From positions 186,001 to 250,000 of the forward strand of contig CALJES010000006.1 of NCBI GenBank assembly GCA_938074205.1: 64,000 bases of DNA, in the 5' to 3' direction. The DNA is from an uncultured bacterium (lineage in GTDB: Bacteria; Armatimonadota; UBA5829). Numbering within the stretch: the first letter of the stretch is position 1; the number at the start of each line of letters is the position of its first letter. A model generated the notes under the pieces. The model made no database searches. It saw nothing but the letters and a program-made list of their open reading frames with translations, and was not told the origin of the DNA. The position numbers and the translations under genes were made by a program. Positions 1 to 9,658 of the stretch are shown here, in pieces.

Positions 1-785
1 TCGTGATCGGGAGTCATCAACACATATTTAACATGCCCGTCGCAGAAAACTACTGGCGACCTAGGTGCGTCTTTATCGTGGTTTGCAAATCTATGCTTGG
101 CAGCTTCTTGTTCGCTTTCTCCTGGATATGCACCCCATATCGTATGAGGATCGGCAAAATACGCGTGCATACAGCGGTCGCCCAGCAGGATCATACGACG
201 CGTAGACTTCACCGTAGAGGTCTTCCTTCCGGGCCTAACCTTAATGCCTGACCCAGTTGCCTCGTTGTAGCCTCCGAGCGTAGCAACTACCATACCATTG
301 ACCATCCAGGCCGCATTCATTGGGTAGCTGGTTCCCCACCACTCAAAGTCGGTCTTCCGAAGTGACGGATCAACATTCATGCTCGGATTTATCTTAGGTT
401 CGCTTGGGCACCGCCACATGTTGAAATTCTTGGTGTAAGCGTACAAAGGTCTCTCCTGAGCTTTTGGCTGGCCTGGATCCGGACTTTGACCGGTTTGTCC
501 TCCCACACCCTGTCCAACTGGATAAGGAAGCAAATATTGTGGGGTATGTACAGGACCGGAAAACCAAGGAGCCCAGGGAAAGCAATCATCATAATCGGAT
601 TGGTACCTATGAATGGCAGCTCCCACCTGACGCATATTGGCTATACAAGACGCTAAAACGGCACTCTCTCTGGCACGGACAAATACAGGAAAAAGTATCG
701 CTGCCAAGATTGCGATTATGGCTATGACGACTAGCAGTTCGATCAGGGTAAAGCCAATTCGTGTTTTATGTAGCCTCGCTTTCAT
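1..785 (-). CDS. Prepilin-type DUF1559-like protein, 3' end outside window
   Basis: Reading the minus strand from ATG at 785 gives an uninterrupted frame of 261 codons that runs off the left edge. Residues 11-20 are [10 protein letters not shown], the type IV prepilin / type II pseudopilin cleavage and methylation site, followed by a hydrophobic helix ending in FPVF. Further on there are pairs of Cys, and near the edge comes a His-rich stretch followed by CDGHVKY, the 'H-X9-DG' type end seen in planctomycete and armatimonad prepilin-like families. A GGGAGGG Shine-Dalgarno lies just upstream. The protein is probably assembled into, or exported through, a pilus-like system. Its exact role is unknown. 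A second member of the family lies at 8730-9533. Confidence 0.88.
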   Translation of the reverse strand, partial: MKARLHKTRIGFTLIELLVVIAIIAILAAILFPVFVRARESAVLASCIANMRQVGAAIHRYQSDYDDCFPWAPWFSGPVHTPQYLLPYPVGQGVGGQTGQSPDPGQPKAQERPLYAYTKNFNMWRCPSEPKINPSMNVDPSLRKTDFEWWGTSYPMNAAWMVNGMVVATLGGYNEATGSGIKVRPGRKTSTVKSTRRMILLGDRCMHAYFADPHTIWGAYPGESEQEAAKHRFANHDKDAPRSPVVFCDGHVKYVLMTPDH

Positions 786-983
786 CTCGTTCCCTCCCGT
801 TCTCTCCAGTCTTGCGCCCACCAAATCCTGTTATCAACACACTGAAGGGGTTAGCAAGTCTGTTGCCTTACTAACTTTATATTGCTCTTCAAAACTCTTG
901 TCAAGCACCGTCCCACAGCCGTTTTCAAGTTATTCTAATTATCGGCCTAATTTGTTAACTCTAAGAGGAATTTATAAAACACG

Positions 984-3089
984 TTACCTGATTACAACAA
1001 TATCTGACTCAGATCTTGCCACAACTATTGGCAATACCTTTCCGTTCTCCAGTTCGGTCACGCTCCAACCAGTTACTATGACAAAACTGCCCGCTGCCGG
1101 TTTTGCGAAGGAACCGCATCTTACCTTGAGCTTCGTGACCGTTCCAACATCGACCGCTAGAGATCCGTCCTCAACATAGAAGTAATCGGATCCACCAGCA
1201 GACACCTTGCCAGCTACGGTCACCAGAACACCAACATTATAGGCACCCGTTCCTAAGTACACCCCTGGTGTAACGCTATTCAGACTGCCGCCGCCTACGC
1301 TGCGTATAGTCATAAAGAACGGCTTCACAGACGCCACTGCATCATAGAGAGACATCGACGTGCAACTTAGATAACGGCTGCCATTGCTGGAAGCAATGGT
1401 GCCCTGCAAGAAAAGTCTTTGTCCTGAAGACAGCAAAGGTAAGTTGGAACCGTAATTGACGCGTATCGCTGGCAGTCCGCGCTCAGAGCTAACAAAGAAC
1501 ACATTGCTTCCGAGCACGCCTGCAGTGCCTGTATACACAACTGGTCCCATAGCAACCGCTGTGCCGTTGGTCAGCTTCAAAGCGGCGCCAATGGGATCAC
1601 TTCTGTGCAGAATTATGTTGCGGGATATGCTGGTTTCGTTGAGCATACGGTCGTAGATTGTGTAAGTAATAGTGTGCGGTCCGTCCACCTCGTGCGTAGG
1701 TATCCAAATAGTGCTGTAATCAGTGTTGTTAGAATCTACCAGCACTCCGTCCACTCGAAGCTCTGCTTTGCAAACTCCGGATCCAGTATCCGTAGGAGTA
1801 CTTGTAGGCTTCACTACCAGGCCTCCGCACACGTAAGTACCATTCGGCACGTTAATGTTCGCAAGCGTTGGCCCTGTTCTATCGGGGTCGGGTTGGGCAC
1901 ACCCCCACTGGACAAACGTTCGTCTGAGGCTTGCCACGTGCACGCCACGGACCTCGATCTGTCCAGGGTCATTCGTTCCTAATCCTGCGTCCCTGGCAAT
2001 CTGAAGGGATGGTATACTGCTGATCTTGTAACCGCAAAGGAGAGCATGAATAGTGTCGATCGCTACAGGATCTTTGCTGGCGAGAATGCAGTGCATTTTT
2101 CCCTCTGGCGGCAGCACTGTCCAACCTCCACCTCCGCCTCCGCCATCGGGACCTCCCACTGGTCCGTTCATTATGCCTACCAGTCCGTCGGTAACTACCA
2201 AGTCCGGAGGACGGCACAGAGTCATGTCCACCATTCCCCTGGCGTTGGTTTCAAGCTCGTTGTAACCCCAGGAAGTTTGGTGAAGCAGAGCCCATTTATA
2301 GCACTCTAACCCTGGGTAGTGGTAAATGTCAGTGGGAGCCAACCCAAACGCCAGCTTAAGCGCGCCCGTAATTCCCGCCAGGTTGTGATTCTTTAGCACT
2401 GGAACACGTATTAGTACGTCGCACTCCAGCACTGGGTTGGGAAGCACGTACACTCGGTCGATCAGGAATCCCTGCTTCAGAACGCGTGTAACCCTTGCGG
2501 GATTATATGGCCCGCTATATGCAGGGTAGTTTGGGTACACTGAGCCAGTTCCGCAGTCATTTGCATCCACAAGCCTGACGCCATATACATCTTCAACCAT
2601 GTATGGTGGCACGGCATCCAATCCGCAGTCTCGGTAGGCTTTTTGGGTCATGGCTCTCGAACTCCAAGAACCTTGTGTACCATCTAAAAATGAAGCTGAC
2701 CCTTCGCAGATAGTTATGTCGCTTGCAGAGACTCCTGCTTCCAAACACATCGCAATAATCGTGCGCACAACTTGCGGATGAGTAGTGACACCGCTATTCA
2801 TCGGATGGCCTGCCTGGACCAGGTTTGGTTGAATAACCACTTTCTTACCAGGACCTACATTGTCCGGTAGCCCCCCAGCGAGCTCTATAGCCTGTCTAAC
2901 TGCGGCATCGATTTCATCGTTCGTGGGATTAACCGATGGTGTCTGCGTAATTGCTACGACGGCTGTTGCGTCACCCAGTTGAGCCTTCGTGAATTGGTTC
3001 TCCAGAAGACTCAGAGAACCCAGAATGATCGACGCCAGAACAACAAAAACAAGCCTACGTCTTTTTAACACGTATTTGCATATACTCAA
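984..3089 (-). CDS. Exported DUF362-domain protein with Ig-like and OB-like C-terminal domains
   Basis: The 701-residue protein starts at TTG 3089, placed 9 nt after a perfect AGGAGG. It has a basic N-terminus and one hydrophobic segment (about residues 13-30), so it is exported or membrane-anchored. Residues about 60-385 match the DUF362 family in pattern (VVIQPNLV, SGVTTHPQVV, CEGSASF, IRVPVLKNHN, TDGLVG). The family often carries iron-sulfur domains, but none is seen here. Residues about 400-490 look like a bacterial Ig-like domain (LRVDGVLVDS, GPHTITYTIYD). Residues about 500-700 look like two beta-rich, OB-fold-like repeats. The biochemical function is unknown. It sits alone between a prepilin gene on the same strand and a divergent small gene. 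Confidence 0.8.
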   Translation of the reverse strand: MSICKYVLKRRRLVFVVLASIILGSLSLLENQFTKAQLGDATAVVAITQTPSVNPTNDEIDAAVRQAIELAGGLPDNVGPGKKVVIQPNLVQAGHPMNSGVTTHPQVVRTIIAMCLEAGVSASDITICEGSASFLDGTQGSWSSRAMTQKAYRDCGLDAVPPYMVEDVYGVRLVDANDCGTGSVYPNYPAYSGPYNPARVTRVLKQGFLIDRVYVLPNPVLECDVLIRVPVLKNHNLAGITGALKLAFGLAPTDIYHYPGLECYKWALLHQTSWGYNELETNARGMVDMTLCRPPDLVVTDGLVGIMNGPVGGPDGGGGGGGWTVLPPEGKMHCILASKDPVAIDTIHALLCGYKISSIPSLQIARDAGLGTNDPGQIEVRGVHVASLRRTFVQWGCAQPDPDRTGPTLANINVPNGTYVCGGLVVKPTSTPTDTGSGVCKAELRVDGVLVDSNNTDYSTIWIPTHEVDGPHTITYTIYDRMLNETSISRNIILHRSDPIGAALKLTNGTAVAMGPVVYTGTAGVLGSNVFFVSSERGLPAIRVNYGSNLPLLSSGQRLFLQGTIASSNGSRYLSCTSMSLYDAVASVKPFFMTIRSVGGGSLNSVTPGVYLGTGAYNVGVLVTVAGKVSAGGSDYFYVEDGSLAVDVGTVTKLKVRCGSFAKPAAGSFVIVTGWSVTELENGKVLPIVVARSESDIVVIR

Positions 3090-3196
3090 ACCGTAAATCC
3101 TCCTGCATCAGGCACAAATACTTGACGTAGTTGATAGCCAATGACATTGTCAATATACCCCCGTTACCAAAGTAGGTCAAGGTCTTTGACAGGCAA

Positions 3197-3227
3197 TTGA
3201 CAGAAGTGAATCATGCTTTTATATAAT
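3197..3227 (+). promoter_or_regulatory. Sigma-70 type promoter for the small gene at 3308
   Basis: A consensus TTGACA lies at 3197-3202. It is followed after 17 bases by TATATA (3220-3225), or after 19 bases by TATAAT (3222-3227). A second TTGACA is at 3186-3191. The arrangement faces the short membrane-protein gene and the tld genes. Confidence 0.6.
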
Positions 3228-3307
3228 CGCGCTTCCAAAGTCTCACACGCCGGAAGAGATTTGACATCAGCTCTCTGAGGGAATATTATGCAGCAGGGTA
3301 TGCGGAG

Positions 3308-3559
3308 ATGGCGGACGCACTGCAGATACTCCTGATAACATTCTCAATTCCACTTATCATAGCTCTGATAGTCCACACCGTGCGCCACGCACGCGAACTC
3401 GACCGTCGGATAGCAGAGTACCGAGAAGAACAAGAATCGCAGACCGGTCCAGTCAACCCATACGAACAAATGGCAGAGCTTTACAGAATCGAGGGAAATG
3501 ACCTGGATAAGACGAATTATCCGAAACGAGTGGGTCCCGAAGACCAATCCGAACGCTAG
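3308..3559 (+). CDS. Small single-pass membrane protein, unknown function
   Basis: This 83-residue frame begins at ATG 3308 behind a good promoter, with a weak AGGG some ten bases upstream. Residues 5-24 form one hydrophobic helix. The rest is charged and soluble (RRIAEYREEQ, NPYEQMAELY), probably cytoplasmic. No family is recognised. Its size and topology resemble small regulatory or adaptor membrane proteins. It ends 90 bases before the tldD start, so the two could be co-transcribed. Gene status rests on the promoter, the coherent membrane topology and the absence of a competing frame. Confidence 0.6.
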   Translation: MADALQILLITFSIPLIIALIVHTVRHARELDRRIAEYREEQESQTGPVNPYEQMAELYRIEGNDLDKTNYPKRVGPEDQSER

Positions 3560-3649
3560 AGAGCAATCGGATGCAGCACTTTTTGAAGCATTTGAAAGAT
3601 GACACTTATATATGCGTCGGAATATGTGGTCCGATCAAGGAGGCAAGAC

Positions 3650-5107
3650 TTGATAGAAGGATTTGATATAGGGAAGTTCTGCGATGCAGTCCTAGAGGCA
3701 GCCAGACTCGCAGGGGCAGAGTATGCAGATGTTCGAATTGTGCACCGCGAGTCGGAGAGTGTCGACCTGCGAATAGGAAAAGTAGAGAGCTTGTGCCAAA
3801 GCTCAACCATCGGGTTCGGTGTACGGGTAATAGCAGCCGGTGCGTGGGGGTTTGCGGCGAGTCCCAAACTCACTGTTGAAGAAGGAAAATCTATCGCCCA
3901 AGAAGCCGTTCGCATCGCTCGGGCTTCTGCTTCTGCAAAACGACGCAATGTAAGACTGGCGCCTGTCGAGCCAGCGGAAGGTTCGTTTTCTAACGATTGG
4001 GAAATTGACCCATTCGAAGTGCCGCTGGAGGAAAAGATAGATTTGCTGAGAGATGCCGATAGATTGATGCGCCAAGCGGAGAAGGTCAAAGTCACAGACT
4101 GCAATATGGACTTTTGGAAGACTTACCAAGTACTTGCTAGCACCGACGGATCCTATATAGAGCAAACCAAGATCGAGAGCGGCGCGGGAATAGCCGCAAC
4201 GGCAATAGATGGAAACGAGGTTCAGAAGCGCTCCTATCCAGCATTAGGCGGCGATTTTGCCGCTGCGGGATATGAGTTCGTTGAATCTCTAAAGGTAATC
4301 GAGCATGCCGAGGAAATAGCACGACAGGCTGTGCAGCTCCTAGATGCACCGCCGTGCCCGTCAGGCGAGTTCACACTCGTCCTGGAAGGCAGCATGCTTG
4401 CGCTGCAAGTGCACGAATCCTGCGGGCATCCGATTGAGCTGGACCGAGTACTAGGAATGGAATCATCGTTCGCCGGTACTAGTTTTTTAACTACCGACAA
4501 GCTAGGTTCATTCAGATATGGTTCTGAGATTGTTAACATAACAGCCGATGCCACAATACCAGGGGCATTGGGCAGCTTCTTCTACGACGACGAGGGAGTA
4601 CCAGCTCAGTGCGTGGAAATTGTAAAGAACGGGGTATTTTCGGGTTACCTCAGTTCTCGTGAGACTGCTGCCGAACTCGGAATCTCCAGCGGAGGTGCAA
4701 TGCGTGCTGATGGCTGGGATCGAATACCACTCATAAGGATGACAAACATCAACCTCCTACCTGGAGACTGGAATCTGGACGAGCTTATCGCGGATACGAT
4801 CGACGGCATATATGCAGCCACGGTCAAGTGCTGGTCTATTGATGACAAACGGCTCAACTTCCAATTTGGCACAGAGGTAGCATGGGAAATCAAAGACGGT
4901 GCTTTGGGCCGAATGTTCCGGAACCTCACCTATAACGATATGACACCACGCTTTTGGAATTCTTGCGATGCAATATGTGGTGAAGACGAGTGGCACGTGT
5001 GGGGTGTGCCCAACTGTGGAAAAGGAGAACCTATGCAAATTGCCCACGTGGGACACGGCGTGGCTCCAGCTCGTTTCAGAGGCGTAAGAATGGAGGCTGC
5101 AAAGTGA
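3650..5107 (+). CDS. tldD: Metalloprotease TldD
   Basis: TldD is one half of the TldD/TldE heterodimeric zinc protease, which threads unfolded peptides and degrades them. In Escherichia coli it matures microcin B17 and processes the CcdA antitoxin. The zinc motif HESCGH is at residues 255-260, with the usual GG-rich C-terminal barrel elements. The reading frame is open back to ATG 3599, but TTG 3650 is the likely start: a perfect AAGGAGG (3637-3643) lies 6 nt before it, and the extra 17 residues have no counterpart in the family. The resulting length is 485 residues, normal for TldD. The stop overlaps the start of tldE by 4 bases (GTGA), so the subunits are probably translationally coupled. 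Confidence 0.93.
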   Translation: MIEGFDIGKFCDAVLEAARLAGAEYADVRIVHRESESVDLRIGKVESLCQSSTIGFGVRVIAAGAWGFAASPKLTVEEGKSIAQEAVRIARASASAKRRNVRLAPVEPAEGSFSNDWEIDPFEVPLEEKIDLLRDADRLMRQAEKVKVTDCNMDFWKTYQVLASTDGSYIEQTKIESGAGIAATAIDGNEVQKRSYPALGGDFAAAGYEFVESLKVIEHAEEIARQAVQLLDAPPCPSGEFTLVLEGSMLALQVHESCGHPIELDRVLGMESSFAGTSFLTTDKLGSFRYGSEIVNITADATIPGALGSFFYDDEGVPAQCVEIVKNGVFSGYLSSRETAAELGISSGGAMRADGWDRIPLIRMTNINLLPGDWNLDELIADTIDGIYAATVKCWSIDDKRLNFQFGTEVAWEIKDGALGRMFRNLTYNDMTPRFWNSCDAICGEDEWHVWGVPNCGKGEPMQIAHVGHGVAPARFRGVRMEAAK

Positions 5108-6429
5108 ATTCGCATTGGATGGGAGAAGACAGAATACGTGCTATGCTGGAAACGGCTCTCGCGGTTTCGCCTGCAGACCAAACAGAGGTAGGGTTCTCAG
5201 TTGGCAGTTGGGCGCTCACGCGCTTTGCTAATTCGTACATCCATCAGAATATGGCGGGTTACAAGGTCAACGCACGAGTTCGAGTAGTATTCGGCAAGAA
5301 AGTGGCCACGACATACGCTAGTGTTGGCAGCGACGATGATTTAAAATCACTAGTGCATCGCGCTGTTGAAATGGCAAAGCACCAAGATGACAACCCAGAC
5401 TTTGTTTCCTTACCTGAACCATCTGACATTCAATCTGCTCCACAATTGCCCAAAAGCTACTCCGATGCTACCGCTGCTTGCTCAGCGCAACAGCGAGCAC
5501 ATTTGGTTCGCGCAGTAATATCGGAAAGCGACCGACTGTCGACGTCCGCAGCGGGTTCTTTGGCCACTTGGGCGTTCGAGCACGCAGTTGCCAACTCTCT
5601 TGGCATACGAAGCTACTACCGAACCACGGCTGCGAGGTTGATTACAGTAGCGACCGGGCCAGACGGAGGATTTGGTTATGCATCTGCAACTTCGATCGAC
5701 ATAGAAGGCATTGATGCATCTGCTGTCGGACGCGAGGCGTCGGAAACCGCACTGGCGAGCTCAAATCCCATCGAGATAGAACCAGACGAATATGAATGCG
5801 TATTGTCGCCGTACGCCACGGCAGCAATAATCGAACACTTTGTCCATATGGGTTTCTGGGCACGCGCGTTTCAAGAGGGCAGGAGCTTCATCTGCGGACG
5901 AATGGGGGAGGGCATTGTCGCACAAAATATAAGTATTTGGGATGATGCGCTGGATCCTCAAACATTAGTGACACCGTACGACGCAGAAGGAGTCAGCAAG
6001 CAGCGAGTGAATATGGTAGACAACGGTGTGGCTAAAGGGCTCCTCTATGATTCGTACGCAGCACACCGCGAAGGGAGAAAGTCGACGGGACACTCAGGCA
6101 GCATCAACCCAATCATGAATCCAGGCGATGCAACACTCAATGATATGATCGCATCAACGGAACGAGGACTCTTAGTAACTCGATTCCATTATACAAACGT
6201 GGCACACTTAATGAGTGCCTCCATAACAGGAATGACTCGCGATGGAACGTTTCTGATCGAGGACGGAAAAATAACAAGACCGGTAAAGAACATGCGCTTT
6301 ACACAGAGTCTGATCGAAGCTCTGTCCAACGTCGAGATGATTGGCCGTGAACTGAAGTTGGTAGATTCGACCCTTGCGCCAGCAATCAAAGTGAGAAAAT
6401 GGCGATTCGTGAGTTCAACTGAGTTTTAG
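5104..6429 (+). CDS. tldE: TldE/PmbA, partner subunit of TldD
   Basis: This is the non-catalytic partner of TldD. It lacks the HExxxH zinc motif, as expected, and keeps the family's C-terminal features (HSGSINPIMNPGD, ERGLLVTRFHYTN, MTRDGTFLIEDG). The frame is open upstream within tldD, but GTG 5104 is the likely start: GGAGG lies 8 nt before it, it overlaps the tldD stop as GTGA, and the resulting 441 residues match the usual PmbA/TldE size. No microcin-like precursor or toxin-antitoxin pair is evident next to the genes, so the cellular substrate cannot be inferred from context. Confidence 0.92.
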   Translation: MNSHWMGEDRIRAMLETALAVSPADQTEVGFSVGSWALTRFANSYIHQNMAGYKVNARVRVVFGKKVATTYASVGSDDDLKSLVHRAVEMAKHQDDNPDFVSLPEPSDIQSAPQLPKSYSDATAACSAQQRAHLVRAVISESDRLSTSAAGSLATWAFEHAVANSLGIRSYYRTTAARLITVATGPDGGFGYASATSIDIEGIDASAVGREASETALASSNPIEIEPDEYECVLSPYATAAIIEHFVHMGFWARAFQEGRSFICGRMGEGIVAQNISIWDDALDPQTLVTPYDAEGVSKQRVNMVDNGVAKGLLYDSYAAHREGRKSTGHSGSINPIMNPGDATLNDMIASTERGLLVTRFHYTNVAHLMSASITGMTRDGTFLIEDGKITRPVKNMRFTQSLIEALSNVEMIGRELKLVDSTLAPAIKVRKWRFVSSTEF

Positions 6430-6726
6430 CCAGGAACTTCACGTGCGAGGGCCTGATTGTAGAATTAATCGATGGTAATCACTTGGCTCCAGACTTCACT
6501 CGAGCCGACTTTATCCCACGTTTCTCAAAGGACATACTCTAGATAAACTATGTGAGAAACAAATAGCTAACCGACGCAGTTCAGGAACCGACTGCTCAGC
6601 ACAAGCGTAGAAAACATAGAATTGGAATCTAATACTTTGCTTCACTGATCTATGCGTGCTGATGACTTCTGGCAAGGCTATAATATACTAACCTAAACGA
6701 AACTTCCCGCCGAGGAGGTAACAGAT
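6430..6726. other. Non-coding gap between tldE and htpX
   Basis: About 300 bases without a plausible gene. All frames are broken by stops. The only recognisable signals are a perfect TATAAT at 6679-6684, with no good -35 box, and a GAGGAGGT Shine-Dalgarno directly before htpX at 6727. A weak GGCTC/GAGCC inverted pair near 6485-6510 could be a remnant terminator for the tld pair, but it has no U-tract. Confidence 0.5.
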
Positions 6727-7560
6727 ATGAACTGGGCAAAGACGTTTCTTTTAATGGGTGTGCTTACAGCTTTGTTGGTGTTGATAGGCGACTTGGTAGC
6801 AGGCCAGAGCGGTATGATAACGGCTCTGGTATTCGCTGGACTGATGAACTTCTTCAGTTACTGGTACAGCGATAAGATAGTCCTGATGATGTACGGAGCA
6901 CGAGAAGTAGATGAATCAGAGGCTCCACGTCTGTACTCTATTGTTCGCAAATTGACAATGCAAGCCGGCTTACCAATGCCTAGGGTTTATATCGTTCCTG
7001 CTGATCAACCCAATGCATTTGCTACGGGGCGCGATCCGAGTCACGCCGCTGTGGCAGTCACTGAAGGTATCCTCCAGCTGCTCGATGACGAAGAATTGGA
7101 AGGGGTAATCGCTCACGAATTGGCTCACGTGAAGCACCGTGATATACTCGTGGGAACCATAGCAGCGACAATTGCAGGAGCAATAATGATGATCAGCCGT
7201 ATGGCACTTTGGTTTGGCGGACGAGCTGATGATAGAGACCGCAACGGCAATGCGCTGGCACTACTAGTGGCAATGATAATAGCGCCAATCGCAGCTCTCT
7301 TGATTCAGATGGCTATTTCTCGGTCGCGCGAGTTCGGTGCCGACGAAGGAGGAGCTAGAATCTGTGGAAAGCCACTGGCGCTAGCAAGGGCGCTAGCAAA
7401 GCTTGAGCGTAGCGCTCGGATGATGCCAATGGATGCCAATCCTGCTACTGCACATATGTTCATAGTAAATCCGTTTTCTGCAAGGGGCATAGCAAATCTT
7501 TTCAGCACGCACCCTCCCATAGAGGAACGCATTGCAAGACTCCGAGAGATGGCGGCCTAG
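6727..7560 (+). CDS. htpX: Protease HtpX homologue (M48 membrane metallopeptidase)
   Basis: HtpX is an inner-membrane zinc endopeptidase involved in quality control of membrane proteins. The 277-residue length is typical. Residues 6-45 contain two hydrophobic segments, HELAH at 130-134 is the HExxH zinc motif, further hydrophobic segments follow (about 143-170 and 182-200), and [11 protein letters not shown] carries the third zinc ligand. The start is fixed by GAGGAGG a few bases upstream. The stop codon overlaps the GTG start of the next gene by one base, so the dehydrogenase is probably co-transcribed. Confidence 0.93.
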   Translation: MNWAKTFLLMGVLTALLVLIGDLVAGQSGMITALVFAGLMNFFSYWYSDKIVLMMYGAREVDESEAPRLYSIVRKLTMQAGLPMPRVYIVPADQPNAFATGRDPSHAAVAVTEGILQLLDDEELEGVIAHELAHVKHRDILVGTIAATIAGAIMMISRMALWFGGRADDRDRNGNALALLVAMIIAPIAALLIQMAISRSREFGADEGGARICGKPLALARALAKLERSARMMPMDANPATAHMFIVNPFSARGIANLFSTHPPIEERIARLREMAA

Positions 7561-8627
7561 TGAAAGCAGTCGTCCTTCGGTCTACAAACGACCTGGCAGT
7601 TCTTGATGTCCCACTCCCAAAACTAAGACCCGGATGGGCACTGGTCAAGGTAACTCACTGTGGAATCTGCGGCAGCGACATCCGATACCTGCGCGGCGAT
7701 AACCCCTGGGCCAAACAAACCCTCGGCATTCATATACCGAATCCCAAGAACATTATTCTTGGCCACGAAGTTACAGGAATTGTAGCCGAGGTAGGACCCG
7801 AAGTACCTTCTGATCTACTTGGCAAACGAGTTGCCGTTTTAGCATTCGGGACGTGTAGGGCTTGCGTACACTGTCGCCGCGGCGACGAGCACTTGTGCGA
7901 GAACACTCGGCATCTTGGACACGGCGCAGGCTGGGAGCAGCTAGACTATTACTATGGCGGTATGGCTGAATTTGTGCCTGTCGAGTCGGAATGGCTGGTG
8001 CCGCTGTCCGATCAAGTCTCGAACGAGGCCGGCGTTCTTTTGGACCCTCTGGGAGTAGCAGTGCACGCTGTACGGAAGACATGTATCCAAGATGAAGACA
8101 CAGTTCTCATAATCGGCGGCGGAGCTGTCGGGCAACTTGTCATACAAGTGATAAAAGCTATTGCAAAAGTTCGCGTAGTACTAGTCGATCTGTGTGAGCA
8201 GATTCTGCGGATTGCTGTAAGGATGGGTTCGGATGCCGCCTTCGTTCCGACATCCCCTCAGTTGCGCACAGCCACTTTGGAGCTTTCGAATGGATACGGG
8301 TGCCGTGCGATTATCGACACGGTCGGTGCTCCTTTGCAGCAATATTTACCGCTTCTTGGCAGGGGTGGAACTTACGTAACCATGACTGTGACAGAGGAAC
8401 CGCAACAGCTCAGGACCATCCACTTAGCAGGCGAAAGATCCTTGGCGTCCTCTTGCAATTTCCGCTTCGCTGAATACTACGAAGGATTGTCACTACTACA
8501 ACGTGGAAAGATCGACGTAACGCCTATTATCACTCATCGGTTCCATTTGGAAGAAGCAGTGAAGGCTTTCCGAACAGCCGAAAACAAGCTCGAAACCGGC
8601 GCAGTGAAGGTCATACTTCACACTTAG
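7560..8627 (+). CDS. Zinc-dependent alcohol/polyol dehydrogenase (MDR family)
   Basis: This medium-chain dehydrogenase has 355 residues. Near the N-terminus, HCGICGSD carries the catalytic Cys. GHEVTGIVAEVG contains the zinc-ligand His-Glu pair. CRACVHCRRGDEHLC supplies the four Cys of the structural zinc site. IIGGGAVGQLVIQ is the nucleotide-binding Rossmann turn. The closest families are sorbitol, threonine and other polyol or amino-alcohol dehydrogenases using NAD(P). The exact substrate cannot be told from sequence. GTG at 7560 overlaps the htpX stop by one base. Given the many sugar genes in the window, a polyol or sugar-acid substrate is plausible. Confidence 0.85.
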   Translation: MKAVVLRSTNDLAVLDVPLPKLRPGWALVKVTHCGICGSDIRYLRGDNPWAKQTLGIHIPNPKNIILGHEVTGIVAEVGPEVPSDLLGKRVAVLAFGTCRACVHCRRGDEHLCENTRHLGHGAGWEQLDYYYGGMAEFVPVESEWLVPLSDQVSNEAGVLLDPLGVAVHAVRKTCIQDEDTVLIIGGGAVGQLVIQVIKAIAKVRVVLVDLCEQILRIAVRMGSDAAFVPTSPQLRTATLELSNGYGCRAIIDTVGAPLQQYLPLLGRGGTYVTMTVTEEPQQLRTIHLAGERSLASSCNFRFAEYYEGLSLLQRGKIDVTPIITHRFHLEEAVKAFRTAENKLETGAVKVILHT

Positions 8628-8678
8628 TAAGCTATATTTCCGCCTCATTGAAGTTCTTGATCTATTCCTTGGATCTAG

Positions 8679-8708
8679 TTGACGTATCACATATCCCCAA
8701 GGTATACT
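8679..8708 (+). promoter_or_regulatory. Promoter of the prepilin-like gene at 8730
   Basis: TTGACG at 8679-8684 is followed after 18 bases by TATACT at 8703-8708. It lies 21 bases before the TTG start, so the 5' leader would be very short. Confidence 0.6.
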
Positions 8709-8729
8709 ACCAACTGGGGGTGATGAAAA

Positions 8730-9533
8730 TTGAAGAGGGGGACTAGAGGGTTTACTCTTATTGAACTTCTGGTCGTAATCGCGATCATTGCGATACTTGC
8801 GGCAATACTTTTCCCCGTTTTCCTTACAGTCCGTGAATCTGGTCGGCACTCGGTCTGCCAAAACAATGTAAAAACGCTCCTTCAGGCGTGCATTCTTTAT
8901 GAAAACGACTATTCGAAAATCCTGCCGGGTTCTATGGGTGGCTGGACTAACATGTCCGTTATGTGGTGTGCCAAGGTGGATCCCTATCTGAAGCAACTCA
9001 AGAAGGCAGCCACAGCCGGCGATTTTGATATGGGCGGTGTTTTTGTCTGTCCCAGCAGGTACCAGTCCAGAAACCGTACATATCCCCAAGATCCCATTTC
9101 TGGAACCCTTGTTCGCACTTACGGTTACAACTATTACTACCTTGGTGGAGATCCGAATAACCCGAGTAATCCTGGCTACCACAGCCTCAGCGAGGTTGTT
9201 AAACCGACGAAGACTATTCGCCTGCTCGAGAGCTGGCGGTTCGATTCCAGCGGCTCTAACTCGGCATGGGGACTTTTTACAATGGGCTGTGGATCGATGA
9301 TGTGCTATCCGCCGTCCACAAGCATATGCAGACCAGACTATGTGTGGCCTCCTGGCTGGCACAGCGGCAAGAGTGTTGTAGGCTGGTTTGACGGCCATGT
9401 GACGAGCGCAGAACTGCCTCCACCTGAACCTCCTGGGGCACCTCATACGCCAAATCCCTACGTGGGCATACTCGTGAAATCCTTGTCCGGTGCGGTAGAT
9501 CCCTATTTCCGACTTGCCCCACCTAAGCCGTGA
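8730..9533 (+). CDS. Prepilin-type DUF1559-like protein with H-X9-DG C-terminus
   Basis: This 267-residue protein starts at TTG 8730 behind a GGGGGTGA Shine-Dalgarno; the nearby ATG 8723 leads to a stop within eight codons. Residues 6-16 ([11 protein letters not shown]) form the prepilin peptidase cleavage site and start of the pilin helix, continuing to FPVF. Later pairs of Cys (MWCAK, VFVCPSR) and WHSGKSVVGWFDGHV near the C-terminus fit the H-X9-DG class. It is related to the partial gene at 1-785, but the two differ in their middle parts. Such proteins are numerous in Planctomycetes and Armatimonadota. They are predicted pseudopilins or surface proteins of unknown role. Confidence 0.87.
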   Translation: MKRGTRGFTLIELLVVIAIIAILAAILFPVFLTVRESGRHSVCQNNVKTLLQACILYENDYSKILPGSMGGWTNMSVMWCAKVDPYLKQLKKAATAGDFDMGGVFVCPSRYQSRNRTYPQDPISGTLVRTYGYNYYYLGGDPNNPSNPGYHSLSEVVKPTKTIRLLESWRFDSSGSNSAWGLFTMGCGSMMCYPPSTSICRPDYVWPPGWHSGKSVVGWFDGHVTSAELPPPEPPGAPHTPNPYVGILVKSLSGAVDPYFRLAPPKP

Positions 9534-9628
9534 CAGTTCCCGTAGCCCATTTAGCGGAGATAGAGGCTTTCCAGAACAAGGCCCGGCAGCCAGCATAGGT
9601 TTATACACGCACCTCAATTATACTGAAC

Positions 9629-9658
9629 TTGACCAAGTGCGTTAGGCTGACGTATACT
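9629..9658 (+). promoter_or_regulatory. Promoter of transketolase gene
   Basis: TTGACC at 9629-9634, an 18-base spacer and TATACT at 9653-9658 closely match the promoter at 8679-8708. About 50 bases of leader precede the TTG start at 9715. Confidence 0.6.

Noticed and set aside
637-1179. 180-codon plus-strand frame covering the gap between the first two genes
   Set aside because: It overlaps the prepilin gene and the end of the DUF362 gene antisense, has no Shine-Dalgarno, and its protein is low in structure.
3599-3649. 17 extra codons at the start of tldD
   Set aside because: ATG 3599 has no ribosome site, whereas TTG 3650 has a perfect AAGGAGG at 6 nt and matches the family N-terminus.
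8496-9617. 373-codon open frame on the minus strand opposite the prepilin-like gene
   Set aside because: It is antisense to the well-supported prepilin frame and the end of the dehydrogenase, has no ribosome site, and its translation shows no family pattern or normal composition.
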